The notes below the pieces were generated by a model that saw only the letters and a list, made by a program, of their open reading frames with translations, did not search any database and was not told the DNA's origin. A stretch of DNA of 64,000 nucleotides from Streptomyces sp. NBC_00273 (GTDB lineage: Bacteria; Actinomycetota; Actinomycetes; Streptomycetales; Streptomycetaceae), in contig NZ_CP108067.1 in the NCBI RefSeq assembly GCF_036178145.1, forward strand, positions 8,075,001-8,139,000. The letters run 5' to 3'. Positions 56,965-64,000 of the stretch are shown here, one piece after another. The position numbers and the translations under genes were made by a program. Positions within the stretch are counted from its first letter, which is position 1, and each line of letters starts with the position of its first letter.

Positions 56965-57782
56965 CCACCGGCGTCGACTGGGGCGCGCTGTCCCTGAACC
57001 TGTCCGTCGCGGCCGGCGCCGCGTTCGCCGTCATGCTGGTCACCTTCGCCGTGGCCGTCGTCAAGAGCCTGCACCGGATCGTCGACGTCGCCTGGGGCGT
57101 CGCCTTCGCCGCGGTGGCGCTCACCAGCTGGCTGCTGTCGGCCGGGTACGGCGACGACGGCCGGCGTTTCGCGGTCGCCGCGGCGACCGCCGTGTGGGGG
57201 CTGCGCCTGGCCCTGCACATCGCCCGGCGCGGCCGGGGGCACGGCGAGGACCCGCGCTACGCCCGCATGCTCGCCCGGGCACCGGGCAGCACCCGGCTCT
57301 ACGCCCTGCGCAAGGTCTACCTCCTCCAGGGCGCGCTGGTCTGGCTCGTCTCGCTGCCCGTGCAGGCCGCGTCGTACGTGCCCGTTCCCCTCGGGCCGCT
57401 CGCCGCCGTCGGCCTGCTGTTCTGGGCGACCGGACTGCTCTTCGAGGCGGTCGGCGATTTCCAGCTGGCCCGCTTCAAGGAACGCCCCGAGCACCGTGGA
57501 ACGATCATGGACCGCGGTCTGTGGAGCTGGACCCGGCACCCCAACTACTTCGGTGACTTCCTCGTCTGGTGGGGTCTTTACCTGCTGGCCTGTGCGACCT
57601 GGCAGACTGCGGCACTGACGCTGGTCTCGCCCTTGGTGATGAGCGTGCTGCTGATCTGGGGCAGCGGCAAGAGACTGTTGGAGGCGCACATGGCGGACCG
57701 GCCCGGTTACGCCGACTATGCAGCCCGCACCAGCGGGTTCTTCCCGCGCCCGCCGCGCCGCACGCACGGGGAGGCGGGGTGA
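56961..57782 (+). CDS. DUF1295 membrane protein (steroid-reductase-like fold)
   Basis: This 273-aa integral membrane protein has about six helices. Signature motifs are RIVDVAWGVAFAAVALTSWL, WGLRLALHIARRGRGHGEDP and RYARM early. Later come DFQLARFKERPEHRGTIMDR, GLWSWTRHPNYFGDFLVWWG and the SGKRLLEAHMADRPGYADYA tail. DUF1295 proteins share the ICMT/steroid-5-alpha-reductase fold and bind NADPH or SAM. ATG 56961 overlaps the methyltransferase stop. In relatives the neighbour set converts monounsaturated fatty acid to modified forms, so a desaturase or reductase role on lipid is inferred. Confidence 0.9.
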   Translation: MTTGVDWGALSLNLSVAAGAAFAVMLVTFAVAVVKSLHRIVDVAWGVAFAAVALTSWLLSAGYGDDGRRFAVAAATAVWGLRLALHIARRGRGHGEDPRYARMLARAPGSTRLYALRKVYLLQGALVWLVSLPVQAASYVPVPLGPLAAVGLLFWATGLLFEAVGDFQLARFKERPEHRGTIMDRGLWSWTRHPNYFGDFLVWWGLYLLACATWQTAALTLVSPLVMSVLLIWGSGKRLLEAHMADRPGYADYAARTSGFFPRPPRRTHGEAG

Positions 57783-58438
57783 CGACCGGGACCGAGCGGG
57801 ACACGGAGTCCACCGGCGAGGGCCGCGCCCTCGTGCTCCGTACGTCCCCCGAGATACCCGCGGCCGCGGTCCTCCTGCTGCACGGAGGGCGCGAGGAGGG
57901 GCCGGAGCCGCCGCCCCTGGTCAACCTGCCCGCGCTGCGGATGCGGCCCTTCGCGGCCGCCGTCGTCCGCGCCACGCGCGGACGCGACGTCCTGGTGGCG
58001 GAGGTGCGCTACCGGCACCGCGGCTGGAACGGCTCCCGCTGCGACGCCGCCCGGGACGCGGAGGCGGCCCTGGCGCGGCTGCGCGGGCTCGCCGGGGACG
58101 TACCGGTGGTTCTGGTCGGCCATTCGATGGGCGGCCGGGCGGCCCTGCGGGCCGCCGGCGAACCCCTGGTCCACGGCGTGGTGGCCCTCGCCCCCTGGTG
58201 TCCGCCGGGCGAACCGGTGGACCACCTCGCGGGCCGCCGCCTCTACCTGCTGCACGACGAGGCGGACCGGGTCACCTCGGCCGCCGGTTCCTGGGAGTTC
58301 GTCCGCCGGTCCCGGCTCGCGGGCGCCGACGCCACCGCCATCCCGATGTCCACCGGCGGCCACGCGATGCTCCGCGGCGCGGGTGCCTGGCACCGGCGTA
58401 CCGCAGCGCTCGTCACCAGCCTGGTGACACGGGACTGA
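57779..58438 (+). CDS. Alpha/beta hydrolase, end of the light-response operon
   Basis: This 219-aa soluble hydrolase has an oxyanion region AAVLLLHGGREEGPEPPPLV and a nucleophile elbow VVLVGHSMGGRAAL. A Rossmann-like stretch LYLLHDEADRVTSAAG gives the acid, and STGGHAMLR gives the catalytic His. GTG 57779 overlaps the DUF1295 stop (GTGA). It is a compact dienelactone-hydrolase-like member. It may release or remodel acyl chains made by the preceding enzymes. The next gene is convergent. Confidence 0.85.
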   Translation: MTTGTERDTESTGEGRALVLRTSPEIPAAAVLLLHGGREEGPEPPPLVNLPALRMRPFAAAVVRATRGRDVLVAEVRYRHRGWNGSRCDAARDAEAALARLRGLAGDVPVVLVGHSMGGRAALRAAGEPLVHGVVALAPWCPPGEPVDHLAGRRLYLLHDEADRVTSAAGSWEFVRRSRLAGADATAIPMSTGGHAMLRGAGAWHRRTAALVTSLVTRD

Positions 58439-58482
58439 GGCCCGCCCCCAGGGGCGTCCTGCCGATCGGGGCCGGGCAGGGC

Positions 58483-59334
58483 CTAGAGGGCGATCGAGCG
58501 GTACTCGTCCAGTACGGCGAAGCCGGTGCTGTCGTACAGGCTCATCGCGACGTCGTTGCCGCCGAAGACGTTGAACATCATCGCCTCGTCGCCGCCCTGG
58601 CGGGTGGCCCACTGGCCGACGGCCATCGCGGCCCGGCCGTAGCCCTTGCCGCGTTGCTCCTCGTACACCTCGAGCGAGAAGCCGAAGGTGACGCCCGGCA
58701 GGAAGCCGTGGTTCACCCAGCCGGTGCCGACCGCCCGGCCGTCGGCCTCCATCACGTAGAAGGCGTGGCCCGGGGACCGGTACCCCTGGGGGAGGTAACG
58801 GGCGAAGTCCTGGTCGGACTTCGCCTTGGCCTGCTCCGGGGTCAGGGTTCCGGCCCGGACGATGTCCGAGATGTAGGCGGCTTCCTCGGCCGCGTACCAG
58901 GCCGGGTACTCCTCCTCGGTGAGCCGGCGGACCGTCAGGCCCGGTGGCAACTCGGGCCGTTCGGCCGTGACGCCCATCCGGATCTGTTGCCGTACGGGGT
59001 AGTCGGCGAACCCTCCCGCTCCGCCGGTGAGTCGGACCTCCACCCGCCCCGCCCCCTGCTCGGCGCACCACCGCTCGGCCCACGCACGCCCCCACGGCAC
59101 CGTCACGTCATGGATCCGGCCCACGGTGGTGCCGTTGCCCTCCGTCACCCCGACCGCGATCCACCCGGTGCCGTCCGTGGCGACCGTCCAGCCGTCGACG
59201 CCCTCCACCGCGCGCTCCAGCAAGGCCCGGGCCAGCGGCTCCGAACAGCCCGCTGCGCGGTACCCGGCCAGCACCCGCTCCTCGAACCCGCCCCGCCACT
59301 CACCCTGGTCGGCCACGATCCGTATCCCGTTCAT
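58483..59334 (-). CDS. GNAT-family N-acetyltransferase, two-domain
   Basis: This 283-aa protein is longer than a single GNAT domain. The N-terminal half (DVTVPWGRAWAERWCAEQGA) is a degenerate GNAT-like part. The C-terminal half is complete: VRRLTEEEYPAWYAAEEAAY, FYVMEADGRAVGTGWVNHGF and the acetyl-CoA loop EEQRGKGYGRAAMAVG, with FNVFGGNDVAMSLYDSTGF. It probably acetylates a small molecule or protein. The stop lies 44 nt from the convergent hydrolase stop, with GC-rich inverted repeats between (CCTGCC ... GGGCAGG). An IS5-type element lies next to its start. Confidence 0.9.
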   Translation of the reverse strand: MNGIRIVADQGEWRGGFEERVLAGYRAAGCSEPLARALLERAVEGVDGWTVATDGTGWIAVGVTEGNGTTVGRIHDVTVPWGRAWAERWCAEQGAGRVEVRLTGGAGGFADYPVRQQIRMGVTAERPELPPGLTVRRLTEEEYPAWYAAEEAAYISDIVRAGTLTPEQAKAKSDQDFARYLPQGYRSPGHAFYVMEADGRAVGTGWVNHGFLPGVTFGFSLEVYEEQRGKGYGRAAMAVGQWATRQGGDEAMMFNVFGGNDVAMSLYDSTGFAVLDEYRSIAL

Positions 59335-59349
59335 CCGCCCACCCTAGAC

Positions 59350-59973
59350 AGTGTCTGACAAATGATCACGGGCTGGTTCGCGGAGCCAGAGGATCAGCGA
59401 GGCCAGGACGACGCCGGTACGGTAGCGGTCGGCAAGCTTGTCGAATCTCTGGCGTCGTTGACGTTGCCGGGCGTGAGCACGATGGAAAGCGCCAGTCCCC
59501 GGCCGTCGACGACGACGTGGACCTTGGTGGTCAGCCCGCCTCGGGACCGGCCGAGGGCCTGGCGCGTCTGCGAGCCGACCGGATCTTCCAGTTCGTCCCC
59601 GTCCGCAGCCCCCTTCTACATGCGCCGGCGGCGTGCTGGTGAGCACGGTTGATCGTGGGGTCGACGGCGACGGTCCACTCCACCCGGCCCTCTGTGTCGT
59701 CGCGGACCTGCACATGCTCCAACAGCCTTGCCCACGTGCCGTCCGCCTCCCAGCGGGCAAACCGCTCAGAGACGGTCTGCCACGCCCCGTACCGCTCGGG
59801 CAGGTCACGCCACGGAGCCCCGGTCCGCAACCGCCGCAGCACACCATCGACCACCTGCCGGTGATCACGCCAGGGCCGACCACGCCCATCCACCTGCGGC
59901 AACAAGGGCTCTGTCCACTCCCACGCCGCCTCCGTCGACTCACCTCGACCTGCCACAAGATCATTTTTCGGAC
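59350..59973 (-). mobile_element. IS5-family element with internal deletion (non-autonomous)
   Basis: Both ends are kept: TGTCTGACAAATGATC at the right edge and the inverted TGTCCGAAAAATGATC at the left edge. The minus strand reads GESTEAAWEWTEPLLPQVDG, SERFARWEADGTWARLLEHV and AVDPTINRAHQHAAGA in one frame. It then shifts frame into a GLTTKVHVVVDGRG-type segment, and a jump leads to FDKLADRYRTGVVLASLILW. The middle of the transposase, including catalytic residues, is missing. At about 620 bp it is shorter than a full IS5 member. Mobility would need a transposase in trans. Confidence 0.8.
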
Positions 59974-60033
59974 AGGTGGCCTTAGCATGGGCACGCCATC
60001 CCCCGTGCCGTGTCCAGCCGACGGAAGACCCCC

Positions 60034-61239
60034 ATGCGCCTCCAGCGGATATCCGCCGCGACCGCGGCCCTCGCCGCGCTCACCACCCTCGCCACCGCCT
60101 GCGAGGACTCCCCCAAGCCGGGCCCGCCCGCCGCGAGCCCCTCCGCGAGCGCTCGGGGCGCCGCCCCCGCCTCCCCCACGGCCGCCGGCGCCGCGCCCGC
60201 CACGCTGGCCGGGGCGCAGGCCCACGTACAGCAGTACACGTCCTGCGAGAACCTCAGCACCGACCCGAACGACAGCCGGGTGCCGCTGAGCGGGTTCATC
60301 GGCGCCGGGGACTGGGGCATCACGGAGCGCGGCGTCTGCACGGACAAGAAGGCGCGGGGCGAGGTCGTCCTCTTCCTGACCTCGGACATGAAGGCCTTCC
60401 AGCAGGCCGCCAAGGACAACGCCGCGAAGCTGCTCGCCGAGGGCCGGGGCGACACCGACCTCGCCAGCCGCACGGTCGTGGGCAAGACCTTCGCCCTGAC
60501 CGCGCTCAAGACCGCCACCGCCGTGTCCCTGGTCGACCCGCCCAACTCCGACCTGCGCATCCTGAGCTGCAACCCCGACGTCTTCGTCCCGGAGGGGTTC
60601 AAGAAGGAGAAGGCCCTGGTCGAGGGCTGCTTCCTCACCGACTACGTCAACAGCCCCGACGGCCAGGGCAGCCCCCACCGCGGGGCGGTCCGCGACCCCT
60701 CCACCGAGGGAGCCGCGGAGCCGGGCCAGCCGTCCACCGGCAGCCCGGGCCTGCCGAGCGCCGGCAGCATCGCCGAGCTGAAGAAGCTCGTCAGCCCGCA
60801 CACGGTCGACTGCACGAGCATGAAGGTCACCGACGAGCAGGTGCAGTCGATCGACTACATGCCGGTCGTCGACGGCCCCGCGAGCGCTTGGGGCGTCAAG
60901 CAGCGAGCGGTCTGCGGCCAGCTCGGCGGGGAGCAGCGCGCGCACAACCTGAACTGGCTGGACACCGTCTCCGACATGAAGACCCTCCAGACCAAGGCCA
61001 AGGCGGCGCAGCTGGCCGACCTGAAGGACGACGGGCGCCTCAAGGCCACTGCGAGCAAGCTGCTGGTCGGCACGAACATCGCCGTGGAGACCAACAACGC
61101 GAACGTCCGCCGCGGGCTGTACCAGCTCCAGTTCCTGTACCTGAACTGCGAGACCGGCTTCACCGCGCCGGCCGGCTACCGGCTGGAGAAGGCCCAGGTC
61201 GAGGGCTGCGTCCTGACCAACTACGAGCGCCCGAGCTGA
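60034..61239 (+). CDS. Lipoprotein with two homologous cysteine-rich domains
   Basis: This 401-aa protein begins with a lipoprotein leader (ATAALAALTTLATAC, lipobox TATAC-type) and a Pro/Ala/Ser linker. Two repeats follow: CENLSTDPNDSR to VEGCFLTDY, and CTSMKVTDEQ to VEGCVLTNY. Each has four Cys in matching places (first Cys, GVC or AVC, ILSC or YLNC, EGC) and a Lys-rich centre with SDMKAFQQAAKDNAA or SDMKTLQTKAKAAQL. The two halves arose by internal duplication. No known domain is recognised. ATG 60034 is preferred to GTG 60010. It sits between two IS5-type fragments, so it may be part of a mobile region. Confidence 0.8.
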   Translation: MRLQRISAATAALAALTTLATACEDSPKPGPPAASPSASARGAAPASPTAAGAAPATLAGAQAHVQQYTSCENLSTDPNDSRVPLSGFIGAGDWGITERGVCTDKKARGEVVLFLTSDMKAFQQAAKDNAAKLLAEGRGDTDLASRTVVGKTFALTALKTATAVSLVDPPNSDLRILSCNPDVFVPEGFKKEKALVEGCFLTDYVNSPDGQGSPHRGAVRDPSTEGAAEPGQPSTGSPGLPSAGSIAELKKLVSPHTVDCTSMKVTDEQVQSIDYMPVVDGPASAWGVKQRAVCGQLGGEQRAHNLNWLDTVSDMKTLQTKAKAAQLADLKDDGRLKATASKLLVGTNIAVETNNANVRRGLYQLQFLYLNCETGFTAPAGYRLEKAQVEGCVLTNYERPS

Positions 61240-61321
61240 CACACGGCCTCCCGGGGCGTGCGCGGCGCGCCCCGGGAGGTATCGACTGGGGTGTTCCGCC
61301 ATCCGCGCACCAGGAGCCGCC

Positions 61322-61375
61322 ATGTCACTCTTCATCCCGGATTTCGACGGCTCCGTGGTCGTCCGCGGCGGGACC
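61322..61375 (+). pseudogene. Gene start truncated by an IS5 fragment
   Basis: A good ribosome-binding site (CAGGAGCCGCC) precedes ATG 61322, and the first 17 codons read MSLFIPDFDGSVVVRGG. The frame then runs straight into IS5 end sequence that matches 59881-59980. The rest of the gene is not found in the following bases. The family is unknown. This is the 5' stub of a broken gene. Confidence 0.5.
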
Positions 61376-61477
61376 ACGCCCATCCACCTGCGGCAACAAG
61401 GGCTCTGTCCACTCCCACGCCGCCTCCGTCGACTCGCCTCGACCTGCCACAAGATCAATTACTCGGACAGGTCTTAG
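61372..61477 (-). mobile_element. Truncated second copy of the IS5 left end
   Basis: About 105 bp match 59878-59973 with few changes, ending GCCACAAGATC then a CGGACAGG edge. Only the 5' end of the transposase gene is present. It joins the interrupted gene stub at 61322-61375. Confidence 0.75.
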
Positions 61478-61738
61478 GAAGGGCCGCCGCCCACCCGCCG
61501 ATCTTTTCCCTCGACCGCGGCCGAGGCAGGAGGCCGATCCGGCCACCGGGGACGCCCGCGACACCCGGCGCCGGTGGCCGGCACGACGTCGTGCCCTGGC
61601 CGGCAGGCGTCGGACGCGCGCCGGACAGGCGTCGGACGGGTGCCGGGAACACCTTTCCGGCCGACCTGTGGTGGCACCTCGGCCAAGCCCGTGAGCAGGC
61701 CGGTACGCGCCTATTTGACGTGCACCTGCTAGGGCAAA
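61478..61738. other. 260-bp intergenic region without a gene
   Basis: This is GC-rich non-coding DNA between the IS fragment and the sensor kinase. It contains a short direct repeat, CAGGCGTCGGACG at about 61606 and 61624, and TGCCGGGAAC-type half-repeats. No promoter or family motif can be assigned with confidence. It probably holds the promoter of the two-component operon. Confidence 0.5.
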
Positions 61739-62965
61739 ATGGCAGATGTCACCGGCACATCGGTAAGGGAAGGTGTGGTCTTGGCGTTGCTGTCCTTACC
61801 GGTACGGCGCATACGGGCACTGCGTGAGACGAGGGGGGTGGCATCGGGCCTGCAACGCGCCCAGTCCTTCCTGATCGTGGCCACCCTGCTGTACCGGGCG
61901 AGCCATCTGACGGTGGGCGCCCTCGCCGTCGCCCAGCGCCGGTCGGAACTCCCCCTGCAGTACGCGGGATTCGCCGCCGCCCTGGGACTGAGCGTGCTGA
62001 CCTACGGCGCCGCCCTGCGGCGCGGCTGGTTCGACCGGCGGCACATCTGGGCGGACGTCCTGGTCACCGGCTGCGCACTACCCCTGGTCCTCTGGGCCTG
62101 GGGCGGCGTCCACGAACCGCCCGCGATCGCCTGGGCCATGCTGCTCGGCGGCTCGGCGAGCGCCGTCGCCGCCATCTCCCTCCGACGGCTCCACGCCCTC
62201 GTCGTGATCGGCCTCCTCATCGGCACCCACTTCATCGGCTACCACGCGGTGGGCGCGAGCCCCGCCGTGATTCTCGGCCACACCAACTCGCTCGTGTCCT
62301 CGGCCGTGATGACCTGGCTCTTCCGGTGGTACCTGCTCCGCCAGGGCCGCCTCCTCGACGAGGCCAACGCCCGCGCGGTGGCCGCCGAGGCCCACAAGGC
62401 GCGCTACGCCGAGCGGCTGGAACACCACCGGGCGCTGCACGACACCGTCCTCGCCACCCTGACCACCCTGGCCTCTGGCTCGGTCGACGCCAACGCCCCC
62501 GAGGTGCGCCAGCGCTGCGCGCGCGAGGCCGCGTACCTGCGCCGCCTGATCCAACAAACCGCCGAGGAGGTCCACCACCGGGAGATCGGCACGGCCCTGG
62601 AAGAGGCGGTCGGACACGTCGAGAGCCTCCAACTGCGGGTCACCGCCCAGTACCACGACCTGCCGCAGGTGCCCCCCGAGGTCGCCGCCGCGCTGGGGGA
62701 CGCCGTCCGCGAGGCCCTGAACAACGTACGGCGCCACGCGGGCACCGGACACGCCTACCTCACCGCCACCAGGGACCCGGACGGACGCGGGGGAGCCGTC
62801 GTCACCGTGGTCGACCGGGGGCCCGGATTCGACCCCGCGCGGTGCGAGCCCGGCCTCGGCCTGCGCGGTTCGGTCCACGGCCGGATGGCGGAGGTGGGGG
62901 GCCGGGCGACCGTGGACACCGCCCCCGGCGAGGGCGTGAGGGTGGAGCTGAGATGGCCCGGGTGA
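61739..62965 (+). CDS. Sensor histidine kinase, NarL-partner type (HATPase_c)
   Basis: This 408-aa membrane kinase has five or six N-terminal helices, around LIVATLLYRASHLTVGALAV, VLVTGCALPLVLWAWGGVH, PAIAWAMLLGGSASAVAAIS and LVVIGLLIGTHFIGYHAVGA. The phospho-acceptor segment is LEHHRALHDTVLATLTTLAS (His234), and the ATP-binding domain contains GDAVREALNNVRRHAGTGHA and VTVVDRGPGFDPARCEPGLG. ATG 61739 is adopted; a GTG at 61775 with better ribosome-binding site is an alternative. It overlaps the response-regulator gene by 13 nt. The signal is unknown. Confidence 0.9.
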   Translation: MADVTGTSVREGVVLALLSLPVRRIRALRETRGVASGLQRAQSFLIVATLLYRASHLTVGALAVAQRRSELPLQYAGFAAALGLSVLTYGAALRRGWFDRRHIWADVLVTGCALPLVLWAWGGVHEPPAIAWAMLLGGSASAVAAISLRRLHALVVIGLLIGTHFIGYHAVGASPAVILGHTNSLVSSAVMTWLFRWYLLRQGRLLDEANARAVAAEAHKARYAERLEHHRALHDTVLATLTTLASGSVDANAPEVRQRCAREAAYLRRLIQQTAEEVHHREIGTALEEAVGHVESLQLRVTAQYHDLPQVPPEVAAALGDAVREALNNVRRHAGTGHAYLTATRDPDGRGGAVVTVVDRGPGFDPARCEPGLGLRGSVHGRMAEVGGRATVDTAPGEGVRVELRWPG

Positions 62966-63627
62966 TCACCGTTTCGGTGGTGGACGACGACCGGATGCTC
63001 CTCGACGGCCTACGGGCCTGGCTCGGCGGCGTGCCGGAGCTGCGGCTCGTGGCGACCGCCGCCACCGTCGGGGAGCTCCTCGGCGCACCGGACGCGCAAC
63101 TGCCGTACGGCTTCGGGGCGACGGGCTACTCCCCGCCCGACATCGTCCTCCTCGATCTCGTCCTGCGCGACGGCTCCGCCCCCGCCGACAACATCCGGCG
63201 GCTGCTGCGGACCGGCAGCCGCGTCCTGATGATCAGCACGGTGCCCGACCGCTCCCGGATCATCGAAGCCATCCGGGCCGGCGCCGACGGCTACCTGACC
63301 AAGGACCACGACCTGCCCACCCTGGTCGCCGCGATCAAGGACCTGGCCTCGGGCCAGGGCGCCCTCTCCGCGGAACTCGCCTTCGCCTGCGCCTACGACG
63401 ACAGCCCCGCACGCCCCCGCCTCTCGCCCCGGGAACGACAGATCCTCCTCGACTACGCCTCCGGACTGACCCTGAAGTCCGCCGCCCGGCGCGCCGGCAT
63501 CACCGTCCACACCGCCAAGGACTACCTGGACCGGGTCAAGGCCAAGTACCAACAGGCGGGCCGCCCCACCTACACCAAGCTCGACCTGGCCCAGCGGGTC
63601 CGCGAGGACAGTCTCGACGCGGGCTGA
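62953..63627 (+). CDS. Response regulator, NarL/FixJ family
   Basis: This 224-aa receiver plus LuxR-type HTH protein opens VITVSVVDDDRMLLDGLRAW, with the acidic pocket. The phospho-acceptor Asp is in PPDIVLLDLVLRDG and the Lys in GADGYLTKDHD. The C-terminal HTH is RLSPRERQILLDYASGLTLK, SAARRAGITVHTAKDYLDRV. The linker contains a 20-residue insertion (GAPDAQLPYGFGATGYS) before the Asp strand. ATG 62953 lies inside the kinase 3' end. It is the cognate regulator of the preceding kinase. Confidence 0.9.
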   Translation: MARVITVSVVDDDRMLLDGLRAWLGGVPELRLVATAATVGELLGAPDAQLPYGFGATGYSPPDIVLLDLVLRDGSAPADNIRRLLRTGSRVLMISTVPDRSRIIEAIRAGADGYLTKDHDLPTLVAAIKDLASGQGALSAELAFACAYDDSPARPRLSPRERQILLDYASGLTLKSAARRAGITVHTAKDYLDRVKAKYQQAGRPTYTKLDLAQRVREDSLDAG

Positions 63628-63734
63628 CCACCCCCACAAGCCCCCCAAACGGACGGCTACAGGGGGCACGCCCACCGTCCATATCGTCGTCCCCGGCGGC
63701 GCCTCGGACGGCCCGCCGGAAAGGGGACGAGCCG

Positions 63735-64000
63735 GTGTCCATCTTCTGGCCGGCGCTGCCGGAGGACTGTACCGCCGCGGGCCCGGGCGGCGGCCCGCAC
63801 CCGAGGCGAGGGGAACTCATCGGCCGCGGCCCCGAGATGGGTCAGGTCATGCTCGCGCTGGCGGCCGCCCGGGCCGGGCGCGGCGCGGCGCTCTTCGTCA
63901 CCGGCGAGCCCGGTGTCGGCAAGACCCGGCTCGCCACCGAGGCCCTCGCCGTGGCCGCCGAGACGAACATGGTCACCGTACGGGGGCGGGCCAGCGCGGT
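63735..64000 (+). CDS. AAA ATPase / LuxR-family regulator, N-terminus only
   Basis: The gene runs off the end of the window. GTG 63735 starts VSIFWPALPEDCTAAGPGGG. RGELIGRGPEMGQVMLALAA marks the AAA ATPase start of large LuxR (LAL-type) regulators, and the P-loop is VTGEPGVGKTRLATEAL. Only 88 residues are visible, so the LuxR C-terminus is assumed. The upstream NarL-type pair may or may not act with it. Confidence 0.8.
   Translation, partial: MSIFWPALPEDCTAAGPGGGPHPRRGELIGRGPEMGQVMLALAAARAGRGAALFVTGEPGVGKTRLATEALAVAAETNMVTVRGRASA

Noticed and set aside
61739..61775. Choice of GTG 61775 as kinase start
   Set aside because: Its ribosome-binding site is slightly better but is very close to the codon. 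ATG 61739 is kept, with the alternative noted.

Overview
The window is high-GC actinobacterial chromosome and almost certainly Streptomyces. Evidence: codon third positions are nearly all G/C, genes are packed with 4-nt ATGA/GTGA overlaps, GTG starts are common, and rare TTA leucine codons sit in regulatory or accessory genes. Family content agrees: a gamma-butyrolactone-receptor-like TetR, a StrR-type regulator, a LitR/LitS light-response pair, tandem secreted peptidoglycan-binding proteins and a typical intergenic hairpin repeat. Gene content looks accessory, with several insertion-sequence relics; no tRNA, rRNA or CRISPR was seen.

1-25 kb looks like a specialised-metabolite or sugar-modification locus. 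A catalytically broken IS701-type transposase protein diverges from a ScbR-like TetR regulator. Then come GalU, a TTA-containing StrR-like activator, a DHA2 exporter, an SDR, a second MFS exporter and a Tat-type bicovalent flavin oxidase, closed by a strong terminator. A second block encodes UDP-GlcNAc 2-epimerase, a cupin-like protein and a beta-propeller that together look like a split form of fungal aldos-2-ulose dehydratase, and an OafA-type acyltransferase. A near-identical second copy of the DHA2 exporter follows, behind a 27-bp palindromic operator, with an esterase, an unknown protein and a luciferase-like monooxygenase. A LegB-like dehydratase overlapping a MurG paralogue, and an OmpR-type two-component system, end the block.

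25-45 kb mixes cell-surface genes with what looks like a defence island. It has three tandem secreted peptidoglycan-binding paralogues, degenerate IS630 and IS5 relics, a VOC protein, a tyrosine phosphatase and an uncharacterised three-gene module (membrane protein, cupin-like, IMPase). Next is a coupled pair in which a 152-aa helical protein ends in an amyloid-like motif and a 1119-aa P-loop/TPR (NLR-like) protein begins with the same motif. After an ArsB-type transporter comes a 1959-aa TIR / inactive metallophosphoesterase / NACHT / pentapeptide / WD40 protein, then an aminoglycoside-phosphotransferase-like kinase.

45-59 kb is a stress and light-response block. An ECF SigK/RskA pair diverges from an MPT83-like fasciclin lipoprotein that has an exact SigK-type promoter. 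Then come an SDR, a photolyase, a B12-binding MerR (LitR-like) and a divergent ECF sigma (LitS-like). The latter heads an overlapping operon of amine oxidase, DUF1365, cyclopropane-fatty-acid-synthase-like methyltransferase, DUF1295 and hydrolase, resembling the singlet-oxygen regulon of proteobacteria.

59-64 kb contains an internally deleted IS5 element, a lipoprotein with an internal domain duplication, a gene start cut by a second IS fragment, a NarL-type two-component system and the start of an AAA/LuxR-type regulator that runs off the end.
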